From JAVBQG01 sp031549185 (GTDB lineage Bacteria; Synergistota; Synergistia; Synergistales; Synergistaceae): a stretch of DNA of 64,000 nucleotides. The translations under genes were made by a program, and so were the position numbers. Positions 33,709-41,422 of the stretch are shown here, piece after piece. The DNA lies in NCBI GenBank assembly GCA_031549185.1, contig JAVBQG010000011.1, forward strand, positions 1 to 64,000, read 5' to 3'. How positions within the stretch are numbered: position 1 is the stretch's first letter; the number at the start of each line of letters is the position of its first letter. Below the pieces are notes generated by a model. It saw only the letters and a list, made by a program, of their open reading frames with translations. It had not been told where the DNA came from and searched no databases.

Positions 33709-35859
33709 CTATCCCTCGGCTGCGATCCTCGCGGCGGTCGTATAGTCGGTCTTGCCGACGCCTATCCTCGGCAGAGCCTCCACGTGGATGATCTTTTTGG
33801 GGATGGCGAGCTCCGGCAACCCCTTCGCCGCCATCTCCCTGCGCAGTTCGTCGCGGTCGGAGTCCGGTTTCTCGGTGAGCAATACGATGACCTCGCCGCG
33901 GTTTTCGTCGACGACGCTGACCACGGCGTGGGGGATGTCGGGCCAGATCTCCTGCACGACCTCCTCGACCTGCGCCAGCGAGATCATCTCCCCGCCGATC
34001 TTGGCGAAGCGCTTGGCGCGGCCCTTGATGAAGATATAGCCGTCTTCGTCGATGGTCACGATGTCGCCGGTGTCGTAGCCGTCCTCCGGCGGGGGCAGGA
34101 TGGTGCCGTCCTCCTTGATGTATCCCTTCATGATGTTGGGGCCGCGTACCACGAGGCGCCCGCCCTCCTCGACGCCCTCGACCGGTTTGATGTGGCAGTC
34201 GATGTGGGGGAGGGGCTTTCCGATCGAGCCGAAGCGATTTTTGCACATGGTGTTGACGCCGATGACGGGGGTGGCCTCCGTCACGCCGTAGCCCTCGAGA
34301 ACCTGGATGCCGAAGCGCTCCTGCCACAACTTCGCCGTGCCCTCGCGGAGCTTGTCGCCCCCGCAGACGACGTAGCGCATCTCGAAGAAGTCCATGTCGT
34401 CGGCGTTCTTCGCGTAGCCCGCCAGAAAGGCGTTGGTGCCGAGCAGGATCGTGGTCCTGGTCTCGTAGGCGTACTGGGGGATTTTCTTGTAGTGCAGCGG
34501 TGTGGGATAGAAGGCGACCGGCATGCCCGCCTCCAGCGGCATGAAGGTTCCCGTGCAGAGGCCGAACGAGTGGAACATCGGCATGATGTTGAGCAGCACG
34601 TCGTTCGCGGTGAAGTCGAGGGTCATACGCACCTGCGCTGTGTTCGCCTGAATGTTGAGGTGCGAGAGCGCGACGGGCTTGGGCGTTCCCTCCGAGCCGG
34701 AGGTGAAGAGCACCAGCGCCGTTTTCTCCGCCTCGCCCAGTTTCGCCGCGTCGGGCGTGCTCTTGGCGGTCAGAGCCGCCCACGCGCAGGAGAGCTTCTG
34801 TCCCGTCGAAAGGCCTTCGACGAGCGGTTCGAGCAAAACGATCCTAATTCCCTCGGCGGAGAGGGCGTCGGCGAGAGGCTGGAATTTGCCCTCCTCCAGA
34901 AAACGGCTGGAGGTGAGAATCTGCCGCACGTTCGCGATTTTGCAGGCGGCCGCGAGCGAGCGGGAGCCCATCGAGTAGTTGATCATGGCTGGCTCCCTGC
35001 CGCTCGCCTGCAGGGCGAAGATCGCGGCGAGCGTGCTCGTCGAGTTGGGGAGCATGATGCCGACGCGGTCGCCGGGCGCGCTGAGCGGTTCGATCACGCG
35101 CCGCAGGACGAAGATGCGTGTGATGAGGCCGTTCCATGTGATCCGGCTGCCGTCCGGCTCCATCGTCGCAATATGTCCGCCGCCCCACAGCTTGCGGGTC
35201 TCCAGCAGCGAGTCGAAGATCGGCTGCCTGTCCCACGCGGTGTCCATCATGACGCCTCGCATCAGGCGTTCGATCTGCAGTTCGACGGCGTGCTTACGCT
35301 CTTTGGAGCCGCCGTCGTCGGGAGAAGCGACCTTCTCGGCTACGTCCGTGGCGAGCGTGATTTCGATCGCGGTCTTGCGTGGCAGCCGCATGCCGATTTT
35401 GCGGGTGAGGCGCGAGAAAGGGGTGAACTGCGCGTTCACCGCGCGCGCGGGGACGAGCCAGGCGTCGCTCTTCTCGGCGATGGCGACGGCTGTCTCGTGC
35501 AGCTTCATGAAGATGCCGTCCGTCGTCGGCTCGGGCTCGGGAAAGAGTATGACGCAACGCTCTTTCTCCCACAAGTCACTCGCGTGCCTGAGTGCGAAGG
35601 GATCGTTGTAGTCGATCTCGATGTGGCGGATTTTTGATTTCAGGCGTTTGAAGAGTCGCGTTCTCGTCATCGAGGGTGTCGCCAGAAGCAGCGTTTTGTA
35701 CGGCGTGAAGAGGGAGAACAGGACCGGGTCGAGATACGACGCGTAGTGCGGCATGAGCAGAACCCGCTCGCCCGTCGCGACGGCTTCGTCCAGGCTTGTC
35801 ATCTTTACCCTGGGACCGTAGAGAATGCGCAGAAAGAACATGATAAGAGCGTTCAACAT
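33709..35859 (-). CDS. aas: Aas-like acyltransferase / acyl-[ACP] synthetase
   Basis: The 716-residue protein has two parts. An N-terminal PlsC-type acyltransferase (about 1-200) contains PHYASYLDP in place of the usual HxxxxD (here five residues separate His and Asp) and FPEPEPTTDG. A C-terminal AMP-forming acyl ligase (about 220-716) has VLFTSGSEGTPKPVALSH (about 383), GYGVTEATPV, YDTGDIVTIDEDGYIFIKGR and a near-terminal GKTDY lysine. E. coli Aas re-acylates lysophospholipids. The same is likely here but not proven. The ATG at 35859 has AGGTGG six bases upstream; an in-frame GTG lies three codons earlier. Confidence 0.85.
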   Translation of the reverse strand: MLNALIMFFLRILYGPRVKMTSLDEAVATGERVLLMPHYASYLDPVLFSLFTPYKTLLLATPSMTRTRLFKRLKSKIRHIEIDYNDPFALRHASDLWEKERCVILFPEPEPTTDGIFMKLHETAVAIAEKSDAWLVPARAVNAQFTPFSRLTRKIGMRLPRKTAIEITLATDVAEKVASPDDGGSKERKHAVELQIERLMRGVMMDTAWDRQPIFDSLLETRKLWGGGHIATMEPDGSRITWNGLITRIFVLRRVIEPLSAPGDRVGIMLPNSTSTLAAIFALQASGREPAMINYSMGSRSLAAACKIANVRQILTSSRFLEEGKFQPLADALSAEGIRIVLLEPLVEGLSTGQKLSCAWAALTAKSTPDAAKLGEAEKTALVLFTSGSEGTPKPVALSHLNIQANTAQVRMTLDFTANDVLLNIMPMFHSFGLCTGTFMPLEAGMPVAFYPTPLHYKKIPQYAYETRTTILLGTNAFLAGYAKNADDMDFFEMRYVVCGGDKLREGTAKLWQERFGIQVLEGYGVTEATPVIGVNTMCKNRFGSIGKPLPHIDCHIKPVEGVEEGGRLVVRGPNIMKGYIKEDGTILPPPEDGYDTGDIVTIDEDGYIFIKGRAKRFAKIGGEMISLAQVEEVVQEIWPDIPHAVVSVVDENRGEVIVLLTEKPDSDRDELRREMAAKGLPELAIPKKIIHVEALPRIGVGKTDYTTAARIAAEG

Positions 35860-35906
35860 CTCGACCACCTCGCATGGTATTGTAGCGGATAAATGCGCTC
35901 TTTGTC

Positions 35907-35935
35907 TTGCAAGTTCGGCGAGATCCCTCTATCAT
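35907..35935 (+). promoter_or_regulatory. Predicted promoter of the selenoprotein gene
   Basis: TTGCAA (35907-35912), 17 bases, TATCAT (35930-35935), about 75 bases upstream of the start codon at 36011. It lies in the divergent region shared with the leftward aas-like gene. Confidence 0.5.
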
Positions 35936-36010
35936 TGTTGGCAGGGACGATAAGAAAGGGCCAGCTTAGACAAAAAGCGGTCCTTTCGCGACGAATATGG
36001 AGGGATGTGG

Positions 36011-36544
36011 ATGTATCGACGAATGCCTTCTCCGGCCAGACTGGCACTGGCAATTGTCTGTCTAGTACTGTTGTTTGTGTTCGCTTACGACAAACCGAAG
36101 GCGAGTGCGTCGTTGCCGAAGGACCTGAATGGACACAGGGTCGAGTCGCTTGCGGATGGAAAGCTGGTGGATCTTGGAGTGCTCTCACAGGGCAAGCCGT
36201 TCTATATGGTCTTTTCGACGCCGACCTGACCGTATTGCCACGACGAGCTGGTTCTGCTCGATTCGATGAGGGCGCAGTACCCCGAGGACAAGATCGGAAT
36301 CATCACGGTTTTTCCCAGTGGCGCCACGCGCACGATGTTGAACGCGGTTATGAACGACCGCTGGAAGATCAAGGCGGTCAAGGGCTATATCGATCCCAAG
36401 AACGAGCTGTTCGACGCGTACGACATCGAGGGTGTGCCGTTTTCGGTTCTCTTCGACGCGAACGGCAAGCAGGTGGGGACGTTCGAGGGTTTTCCCGGCA
36501 GGGGGCCGATCGAGGAGAAGTTCAAAAGCGTGATCAAGAAATAA
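36011..36544 (+). CDS. Membrane-anchored thioredoxin-like selenoprotein (in-frame TGA as Sec)
   Basis: A TlpA/thioredoxin-like oxidoreductase of 177 residues if TGA 36227-36229 is read as selenocysteine (residue 73). It has one N-terminal hydrophobic helix (about 8-24), then GHRVESLADGKLVDLGVLSQGKPFYMVFSTPT, the redox motif U-P-Y-C (TGA where the first Cys is expected) and, after the TGA in the same frame, YPEDKIGIITVFPSG, the cis-Pro region GVPFSVLFDANGKQVGTFEGFPG and a normal TAA. A SECIS-like hairpin lies 15-31 bases downstream. The start at 36011 has GGAGGG six bases before. It should reduce or exchange thiols outside the cytoplasm. Sec machinery is not in this window. Confidence 0.85.
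36244..36260 (+). promoter_or_regulatory. Bacterial SECIS-like hairpin inside the selenoprotein gene
   Basis: A perfect five-base-pair stem, CGAGC (36244-36248) with GCTCG (36256-36260), closes a seven-base loop TGGTTCT. The GGT in the loop starts 21 bases after the TGA. Known bacterial SECIS elements have a short stem with a G-containing loop, often GGU, about 16-37 bases after the UGA, where SelB binds. Confidence 0.7.
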
Positions 36545-36572
36545 AAAAGAGGGCCAGAAGGCCCTCTTTTTT
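36544..36572. terminator. Bidirectional intrinsic terminator
   Basis: AAAAAGAGGGCC / GGCCCTCTTTTT with an AGAA loop, starting at the selenoprotein stop. T-runs flank it on both strands, so it can end both the rightward selenoprotein transcript and the leftward rubrerythrin transcript. Confidence 0.88.
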
Positions 36573-36594
36573 ATTTCTTACTTTCTTAAACGGT

Positions 36595-37086
36595 TTAGTA
36601 CTTTTTGAAAATAGAACCCTTCGCCTTGCAGATGGGGCAGACGTCCGGGGCGTTGCCTTTCTCGATATAGCCGCAGACGGGGCAGAGGTAGTAGGCCGCG
36701 CCCGTCTCCTTGACACCGAGGTTGTCGAGGGCTTCCTTATACAGCTTGGCGTGGACTTTCTCGGCCTCTTTCGCGAAGTTGAACGCGCGCACCGCAGGCT
36801 CGTTGCTCTCGGCAGTGGCGTCCTTCTCGAAATCGGGGTACATGGTCGTGAACTCGTAGGTCTCCCCTTCGATGGCGGCCTTGAGGTTCGAAGCCGTGTC
36901 GTTTACCTTGCCGGCGAGCTTCAGCTCGGCGGTCGCGTGAATGTTCTCGGCCTCGGCCGTCGCCAGGAAGAGACGGGCGATGTCCTTGTGACCTTCCTGC
37001 TCCGCCACGGCCGCGAATGCCGTGTACTTGCGATTTGCCTGGGACTCTCCGGCGAACCCCGCCATCAGGTTGTCCTGTGTCTTCAT
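36595..37086 (-). CDS. rbr: Rubrerythrin
   Basis: A peroxide-reducing non-haem iron protein of anaerobes. The 163-residue protein has a ferritin-like four-helix diiron domain (MKTQDNLMAGFAGESQANRKY, AEAENIHATAEL, EAEKVHAKLY, with the Glu/His ligands in place) and a C-terminal rubredoxin-like iron site CPVCGY...CPICKA (about residues 131-150). The ATG at 37086 follows GGGAGGGA; upstream in-frame codons lie in the leader. A good sigma-70 promoter and a palindrome lie upstream. It is next to the selenoprotein thioredoxin, a redox-defence context. Confidence 0.95.
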   Translation of the reverse strand: MKTQDNLMAGFAGESQANRKYTAFAAVAEQEGHKDIARLFLATAEAENIHATAELKLAGKVNDTASNLKAAIEGETYEFTTMYPDFEKDATAESNEPAVRAFNFAKEAEKVHAKLYKEALDNLGVKETGAAYYLCPVCGYIEKGNAPDVCPICKAKGSIFKKY

Positions 37087-37110
37087 CAAAAATCCCTCCC
37101 ATATATTTTT

Positions 37111-37127
37111 GCATGCTTTTGGCATGC
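37111..37127. promoter_or_regulatory. Palindrome in the rubrerythrin leader, possible operator
   Basis: GCATGC (37111-37116), five bases, GCATGC (37122-37127). It lies in the 5' leader between the promoter and start codon. It may bind a redox- or metal-responsive regulator; none is identified from sequence alone. Confidence 0.35.
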
Positions 37128-37162
37128 GGCAGGATGCAGATGCCTTTGTTTGAAACGATTTT

Positions 37163-37191
37163 AATTTAATCCACGTACTCCTCTTTGTCAA
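37163..37191 (-). promoter_or_regulatory. Predicted sigma-70 promoter of rubrerythrin
   Basis: On the minus strand TTGACA (37191-37186), 17 bases, TAAATT (37168-37163), a near-consensus promoter about 75 bases upstream of the rbr start. Confidence 0.7.
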
Positions 37192-37203
37192 GACCGCTTT
37201 GCA

Positions 37204-37905
37204 TCATTTGGTGGATTTTGCTGGAGCTTTCACCGTAGGGAAGACGATGTTCGGGTTCTTCGATAGAGTCCGCTCTTTCACATGCCTTAATCTGCGATCG
37301 TCGGGTGGGTGAGAGCTGAAACCGGATGGAGCCGACTTACCCCCGTACAGGGAGAGCCGCTCCAGCGCGGTGTAGATCCCAGTCGGATCTTTGTCGCCCT
37401 TGAATGCCAGGTCGACGGCAAAGTCATCCGCGGCGACCTCCTGCTCTCTGCTGTAGCCGGCGGTGGCCAGCCCCGCTCCGACGCCCACGGCGGTATTGCC
37501 GAGCGAGTTGTCCCCCAGAGCTTTGCCGAGCAGCAGTGCCGCGATGCTGATGCCGACGCTGTTCTGCACCCTGCCTTCATAGTGTTTGAGCTTTGCGTGT
37601 CCCGCCTCGTGGGAGAGGACGCCGAAAATCTCCTCTTCGCGAACCAGCAGGTTCATGAGGCCCGTTGTGACGGTGACCGATTTGCCGGCCGTCACCCACG
37701 CGTTGGGGACCTTGTCGTCCGATATCGTCATGGGAAGTTGTTGCATCTCGGCGATCCTGCATACATCCTCCCACGCTTCTCTCACCTGCGCCTCCGTGAT
37801 CGCCGCCGCTGCTTCGCGCGTCGAAAGCGGCAGTAGAATGAGAAGCGACAGGGATCCGAGGAAAATGAAGATCCCGATCGTCTTTCGGATACTTCCCACG
37901 TTCAT
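37204..37905 (-). CDS. Exported M48-family metalloprotease
   Basis: A 233-residue zinc protease with a signal peptide or anchor (about 1-34, ending REAAAA). The zinc motif HEAGH (about residues 97-101) sits in IFGVLSHEAGHAKLKHYEG, followed by a third ligand region YSREQEVAADDFAVDLA. It resembles exported M48 peptidases such as LoiP/BepA relatives, which take part in envelope protein quality control, but lacks the BepA TPR domain. AAGGAG lies five bases before the ATG at 37905. It is followed at once by the rbr promoter region. Confidence 0.88.
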   Translation of the reverse strand: MNVGSIRKTIGIFIFLGSLSLLILLPLSTREAAAAITEAQVREAWEDVCRIAEMQQLPMTISDDKVPNAWVTAGKSVTVTTGLMNLLVREEEIFGVLSHEAGHAKLKHYEGRVQNSVGISIAALLLGKALGDNSLGNTAVGVGAGLATAGYSREQEVAADDFAVDLAFKGDKDPTGIYTALERLSLYGGKSAPSGFSSHPPDDRRLRHVKERTLSKNPNIVFPTVKAPAKSTK

Positions 37906-37956
37906 CACACTCCTTTCTCCCATGTCGTGTCCATATTTTAATTTTATGCCGGTACT

Positions 37957-38266
37957 CTAAGATATTTTATCTTTGTCGGCCTCGGCCTTTTCGGTGATCT
38001 TGGCATCGGTCGTGTGTTCGAGGTGGTGCCAGCCGTCTCGCGGGGGAAGCGGCGGCGCTAGATTCTTTTCGGCTTCTTATGCTCGTACATTAAATGATCG
38101 CTTGGCTGAGAAGGAGCAAAGCAGCCGTCGTCAGCAGTGCGTAGGCATGTCGCCGCCTGTTGATGTACTTGAATTCGCCGTCTCTCGTTTCTTCGTCCTT
38201 GATCACGTAGAGCACCCGCTTTCTGAAAGTGGTCCGCCTGTCTTTGTGGGTTGACGCTATTATATC
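37957..38266 (-). pseudogene. Probable decayed small membrane-protein gene
   Basis: A minus-strand frame from about 38266 reads MDIIASTHKDRRTTFRKRV, then YINRRRHAYALLTTAALLLLSQAII and stops at about 38090. A different frame further on reads EAEKNLAPPLPPRDGWHH and LEHTTDAKITEKAEADKDKIS, ending at 37957. Both have coding-like composition and would make a single-helix protein of about 100 residues if joined, but a frameshift and an extra stop separate them. No ribosome binding site is evident. This is a weak call. Confidence 0.3.
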
Positions 38267-38364
38267 CATATATTGCATATCATATGGGAGTGAAAATATG
38301 CTGTCTTGGAAAGTCCATATCACGGATTGCGACTTTTGGGCACTCACATAAAAGTTTGCACGAC

Positions 38365-38393
38365 TTGACAATGGAAGGGTTAGGTAATACAAT
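38365..38393 (+). promoter_or_regulatory. Predicted sigma-70 promoter of the feo operon
   Basis: TTGACA (38365-38370), 17 bases, TACAAT (38388-38393), a strong match to consensus. It is 40 bases upstream of the palindromic operator and about 85 bases upstream of the first feoA. Confidence 0.75.
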
Positions 38394-38432
38394 CTTGTTT
38401 GGAAAGAGGGTTCGATTTGGGGCGTGTTTATT

Positions 38433-38458
38433 ATTGTTAGTTAGCCATAACTAACAAT
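38433..38458. promoter_or_regulatory. Palindromic operator, DtxR/MntR-like, before feoAAB
   Basis: A perfect palindrome: arm ATTGTTAGTTA (38433-38443), spacer GCCA, arm TAACTAACAAT (38448-38458). The core TTAGTTAGCCATAACTAA resembles the TTAGGTTAG-type half sites of DtxR/IdeR/MntR metalloregulators. Its place downstream of the promoter and before ferrous iron uptake genes suggests iron-dependent repression by blocking transcription. Confidence 0.7.
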
Positions 38459-38477
38459 ACCAGAGGGGGGAGACACA

Positions 38478-38693
38478 ATGTTGCCACTTGTAGCTGCGCC
38501 ACTTGGCAGCGAAGTGAAGGTTGCGAAGGTAGCGACGGAGGAGAAAGTGAAGAGGCATCTCGAAAACCTCGGAATATTGACGGGGCAGACGATAACGCCG
38601 ATGTCCGACAATATGGGCAATACCGTCGTCAAGGTGAAGGAGAGTCGCTTGGTCATTAACCAGGGTTTGGCTTCGAAAATTTTTGTCGAATAA
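38478..38693 (+). CDS. feoA: FeoA-domain protein (first copy)
   Basis: A 71-residue SH3-like FeoA domain protein. It starts MLPLVAAPLGSEVKVAKV and has the usual HLENLGILTGQTITPMSDNMGNTVVKVKESRLVINQGLASKIFV pattern. FeoA proteins are small cytosolic partners of the FeoB ferrous iron channel. GAGGGGGGAG lies just before the ATG. About 150 bases without a gene separate it from the second feoA. Confidence 0.9.
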   Translation: MLPLVAAPLGSEVKVAKVATEEKVKRHLENLGILTGQTITPMSDNMGNTVVKVKESRLVINQGLASKIFVE

Positions 38694-38840
38694 GCCTCAA
38701 GGGATATCGACGCTTTGCTCGGCAACATTGATCGTTTGAACATTGAAGAGGCCGCGGGGTTTTGTCTATACCCTTCAGGCCTTTTTTGATGAATTGTTTT
38801 CGTGAAGTTCTTGAAACGATATGGGGAGGTTTTTGTAGCG

Positions 38841-39086
38841 ATGGAGAAGAGTTTGAAAGAGTTCAAGCCTGGAGAGGTAGGGGTGGTGACCAGGGTAAAC
38901 GCGACCGGTCCCATCAAAAGGCGTCTTTTCGATATGGGCATTACGCCGGGTACGGAGATTGCAATGCGTAAGACGGCCCCTTTGGGAGATCCCATCGAAG
39001 TCTCTATCAGGGGTTATGAGTTATCCGTCAGGAAAAACGAGGCGGAAGCGGTTTTGATGAATACGAATGGGGATGTCTGTCAATGA
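38841..39086 (+). CDS. feoA: FeoA-domain protein (second copy)
   Basis: An 81-residue FeoA protein (KSLKEFKPGEVGVVTRVNATGPIKRRLFDMGITPGTEIAMRKTAPLGDPIEVSIRGYELSVRKNEAEAV), closer to the consensus than the first copy (MGITPGTE, DPIEV). The ATG at 38841 is chosen for the GGGGAGG upstream; an in-frame GTG at 38802 has no ribosome binding site. It overlaps feoB by four bases, so it is the copy coupled to the channel. Confidence 0.93.
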   Translation: MEKSLKEFKPGEVGVVTRVNATGPIKRRLFDMGITPGTEIAMRKTAPLGDPIEVSIRGYELSVRKNEAEAVLMNTNGDVCQ

Positions 39087-41164
39087 AATTTGCGCTTGCG
39101 GGTAATCCGAACAGCGGAAAAACGACGCTATTTAACGCTCTCACCGGAAGCACGGCACATGTCGGCAATTGGCCGGGCGTGACCGTCGATCGCAAGGAAG
39201 GCGTATATAAATTTGCCTCTGAAAAAGTTAGCATCGTCGATCTTCCGGGCATCTACTCGCTTTCGCCCTATACACCGGAAGAGGTTGTGGCGAGAAACTA
39301 TATACTGGGAGGCGAACCGGATCTTGTCATCAATATCGTCGACGCGACGAATCTCGAACGCAATCTGTATCTGACGACCCAAATTCTCGAGAGCGACATT
39401 CCCGTGATTGTCGCTCTCAACATGATGGATGTCGTGGAGAAGGACGGAGGCAAGATCGACGCGACCACCCTCTCCGAAAAATTAGGGGTGCCAGTTGTGC
39501 CGATCAGCGCCCTGAAAGCGGACGGTATAAAATTACTGATGGAGAAGGCATTTGCCGCCGCGAAGGAGGGCCACGCGGGCAGATCGCCGCTTCAGGCCTC
39601 TTCTTTTACCTCCGAGATCGAAAGAATCGCCGAAATTTTCAGGAACAACGGAGTCACGCACCCTATTTTCCATGCGGTCAAAGCGTTTGAAGGAGATTCC
39701 CTGGATGCGGACTTGGCTGCACGTTTTGCCGTGCAGATTGAGGCAATCAAAAAAGATGTGAAGCTGGATCCCGCGCTGGAGGGAGATTTTGAGGCGGCGG
39801 TTGCTGATATCCGTTATAAGTACATTACGACGCACTACAAACAAGCGATGGCAGGCACAGGAAGGGGTCTGTATTCGAAGTCGGACCGGATCGATTCTGT
39901 TTTGACTCATAAATTGTTAGGTATACCTATCTTTTTATTTTTTATGTTTCTCGTCTTCCACCTCACGTTTGCGGAGCCTCTCATGTTCTCCGAACTGTTC
40001 GTGGAGGACGGAGTTCCATCTCCTGGGGTTCTGCTGCAGGGCTGGATGGGAGAGGCTACTGATGCAGCGAGCGGAGTGGCCAGCTCGTCTCTTGAGGTAT
40101 GGGGTGCTTCGGATTGGGTACACGGTTTGATCGTAGATGGTCTCCTGGGGGGAGTCGGCGCTGTCTTGAGTTTCCTCCCGCAAATCATGATGCTCTTTCT
40201 TTTTCTCTCTATTATGGAAGACACGGGATATATGGCGCGCGCGGCGTTTCTCATGGACCGACTGCTCCGGCGGTTTGGCCTGTCCGGCAAGGCGTTTCTG
40301 CCGCTTTTGATGGGTTTTGGCTGTTCGGTTCCAGCCATGATGGGTTCGCGCACGCTGGAGGACGAGAAAGAGCGGCGGCTTACGATCATGCTGATGCCGT
40401 TTTTCTCCTGCGGTGCGAAGCTGCCGATCTGGTCGATGTTTGCGGCTGCCATTTTCCCGGAGAACGCTGACAAGGCTGTGTTCGGTATTTACATTATCGG
40501 TATCCTGGCCGCGGTGGTGACGGCGATCATCCTGAGAACGACGGTTCTGAAGGGCGCGGCTTCTGTCTTCATCATGGAGCTGCCGGCCTATCACATGCCC
40601 CAATTGCGAAACTTGGTCATGCATCTCTGGGAAAAACTCAAAGGTTTCGTTATCCGTGCCACGACGATTATCGCAGGTGCGACGGTGGTGATCTGGTTTT
40701 TGTCCAATTTCAACTTCAGCTTGCAGATGGTGGAGGCGAACAGCCGCGAAAGCATCGTCGGCATACTGGGATCTTTGGCGGTGCCTATCTTTGTTCCGCT
40801 CGGTTTCGCCTCGACCCCGGACGCTTGGAAAGCGGTTGTGGCCATTGTCACCGGCCTGATTGCGAAAGAGATGGTAGTCTCGACGCTGGGCGTGCTTTAC
40901 ACGCCGGGTGTGGAGGGAGACGCCCTCGAAGACGAGAAGGCCGCAAGTGTGCTCAGCCTTGCCCTTGTGGGGGCCTTTTCTCCGGCGGCTGCGCTCTCTT
41001 TCATGACGTTCAACCTTCTTTCCGTGCCGTGTATGGCCGCCGTCGCAACGGCCAACGCGGAGTTGAGGGAGGCGAAGTGGACCTGGGCGACCATCGGATT
41101 CTGGCTTTTGACCGCATGGATCGGGTCGTTCATCGTCTATCACGTGTCAGGGTTATTTCTTTAA
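39083..41164 (+). CDS. feoB: Ferrous iron transport protein B
   Basis: A 693-residue inner-membrane Fe(II) transporter. The N-terminal G domain has GNPNSGKTTLFNALTG (residues 7-22), the HVGNWPGVTV switch region, DLPG (about 53-56) and NMMD (about 113-116). A helical GDI-like spacer and then the membrane domain with two Gate motifs follow (GFGCSVPAMMGSRTLE about 412, and the second half). The order feoA-feoA-feoB-Cys-rich protein is common in anaerobes. Confidence 0.96.
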   Translation: MKFALAGNPNSGKTTLFNALTGSTAHVGNWPGVTVDRKEGVYKFASEKVSIVDLPGIYSLSPYTPEEVVARNYILGGEPDLVINIVDATNLERNLYLTTQILESDIPVIVALNMMDVVEKDGGKIDATTLSEKLGVPVVPISALKADGIKLLMEKAFAAAKEGHAGRSPLQASSFTSEIERIAEIFRNNGVTHPIFHAVKAFEGDSLDADLAARFAVQIEAIKKDVKLDPALEGDFEAAVADIRYKYITTHYKQAMAGTGRGLYSKSDRIDSVLTHKLLGIPIFLFFMFLVFHLTFAEPLMFSELFVEDGVPSPGVLLQGWMGEATDAASGVASSSLEVWGASDWVHGLIVDGLLGGVGAVLSFLPQIMMLFLFLSIMEDTGYMARAAFLMDRLLRRFGLSGKAFLPLLMGFGCSVPAMMGSRTLEDEKERRLTIMLMPFFSCGAKLPIWSMFAAAIFPENADKAVFGIYIIGILAAVVTAIILRTTVLKGAASVFIMELPAYHMPQLRNLVMHLWEKLKGFVIRATTIIAGATVVIWFLSNFNFSLQMVEANSRESIVGILGSLAVPIFVPLGFASTPDAWKAVVAIVTGLIAKEMVVSTLGVLYTPGVEGDALEDEKAASVLSLALVGAFSPAAALSFMTFNLLSVPCMAAVATANAELREAKWTWATIGFWLLTAWIGSFIVYHVSGLFL

Positions 41165-41177
41165 GGAGGTGTGGACT

Positions 41178-41333
41178 ATGCGGGGCATCGATCTGATCGT
41201 GGCTGCTCTCGCAATCACGCTAGTCGCGGGTACGATCTGGTACAACGTTCGTAAGAAAATGCGCGGGGAGAGCACTTGCGGCTACAATTGCAGCAGTTGC
41301 GGCATACACAAGAAAAAAGGCTCGTGCCATTAG
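41178..41333 (+). CDS. FeoB-associated Cys-rich membrane protein
   Basis: A 51-residue protein. One membrane helix (DLIVAALAITLVAGTIWY, about residues 4-21) is followed by a basic stretch and a cysteine-rich tail (CGYNCSSCGIHKKKGSCH, four Cys). This matches the small FeoB-associated Cys-rich membrane family, thought to help or regulate ferrous iron entry like FeoC. AAGGAGGTG lies seven bases before the ATG. It is 13 bases after feoB and ends with a terminator. Confidence 0.88.
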   Translation: MRGIDLIVAALAITLVAGTIWYNVRKKMRGESTCGYNCSSCGIHKKKGSCH

Positions 41334-41357
41334 GCGCCGGCACAATGTTTGAATACG

Positions 41358-41390
41358 CAGGGGGGTGCCTTGTGCCCCCCCCTGTTTTAT
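41358..41390 (+). terminator. Intrinsic terminator of the feo operon
   Basis: CAGGGGGG and CCCCCCCTG pair across a nine-base loop and are followed by TTTTAT. It lies about 25 bases after the stop of the Cys-rich membrane gene. Confidence 0.8.
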
Positions 41391-41422
41391 GCGGGATTGT
41401 GGTAAAATATTCTCCGCAGCTG

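Larger units (their letters stand above)
37906..38477. other. Gene-poor stretch upstream of feo
   Basis: No intact gene is seen in these 570 bases. They hold the decayed minus-strand frame (37957-38266), an AT-rich part, the feo promoter (38365-38393) and the palindromic operator (38433-38458). Confidence 0.6.

Noticed and set aside
33502..35637. Long rightward open frame opposite the aas-like gene
   Set aside because: Low-complexity Asp/Arg/Val composition typical of the antisense of a GC-rich gene; the minus strand encodes a recognisable two-domain enzyme.
36227..36229. TGA as an ordinary nonsense mutation splitting a thioredoxin gene
   Set aside because: The TGA lies exactly at the first redox cysteine, the downstream frame is intact to a normal stop, and a SECIS-like hairpin follows at the right distance. 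Selenocysteine explains all of this better.
37973..38254. Rightward 93-codon frame before feo
   Set aside because: No ribosome binding site and no protein-like pattern; the minus strand shows more coding-like segments.
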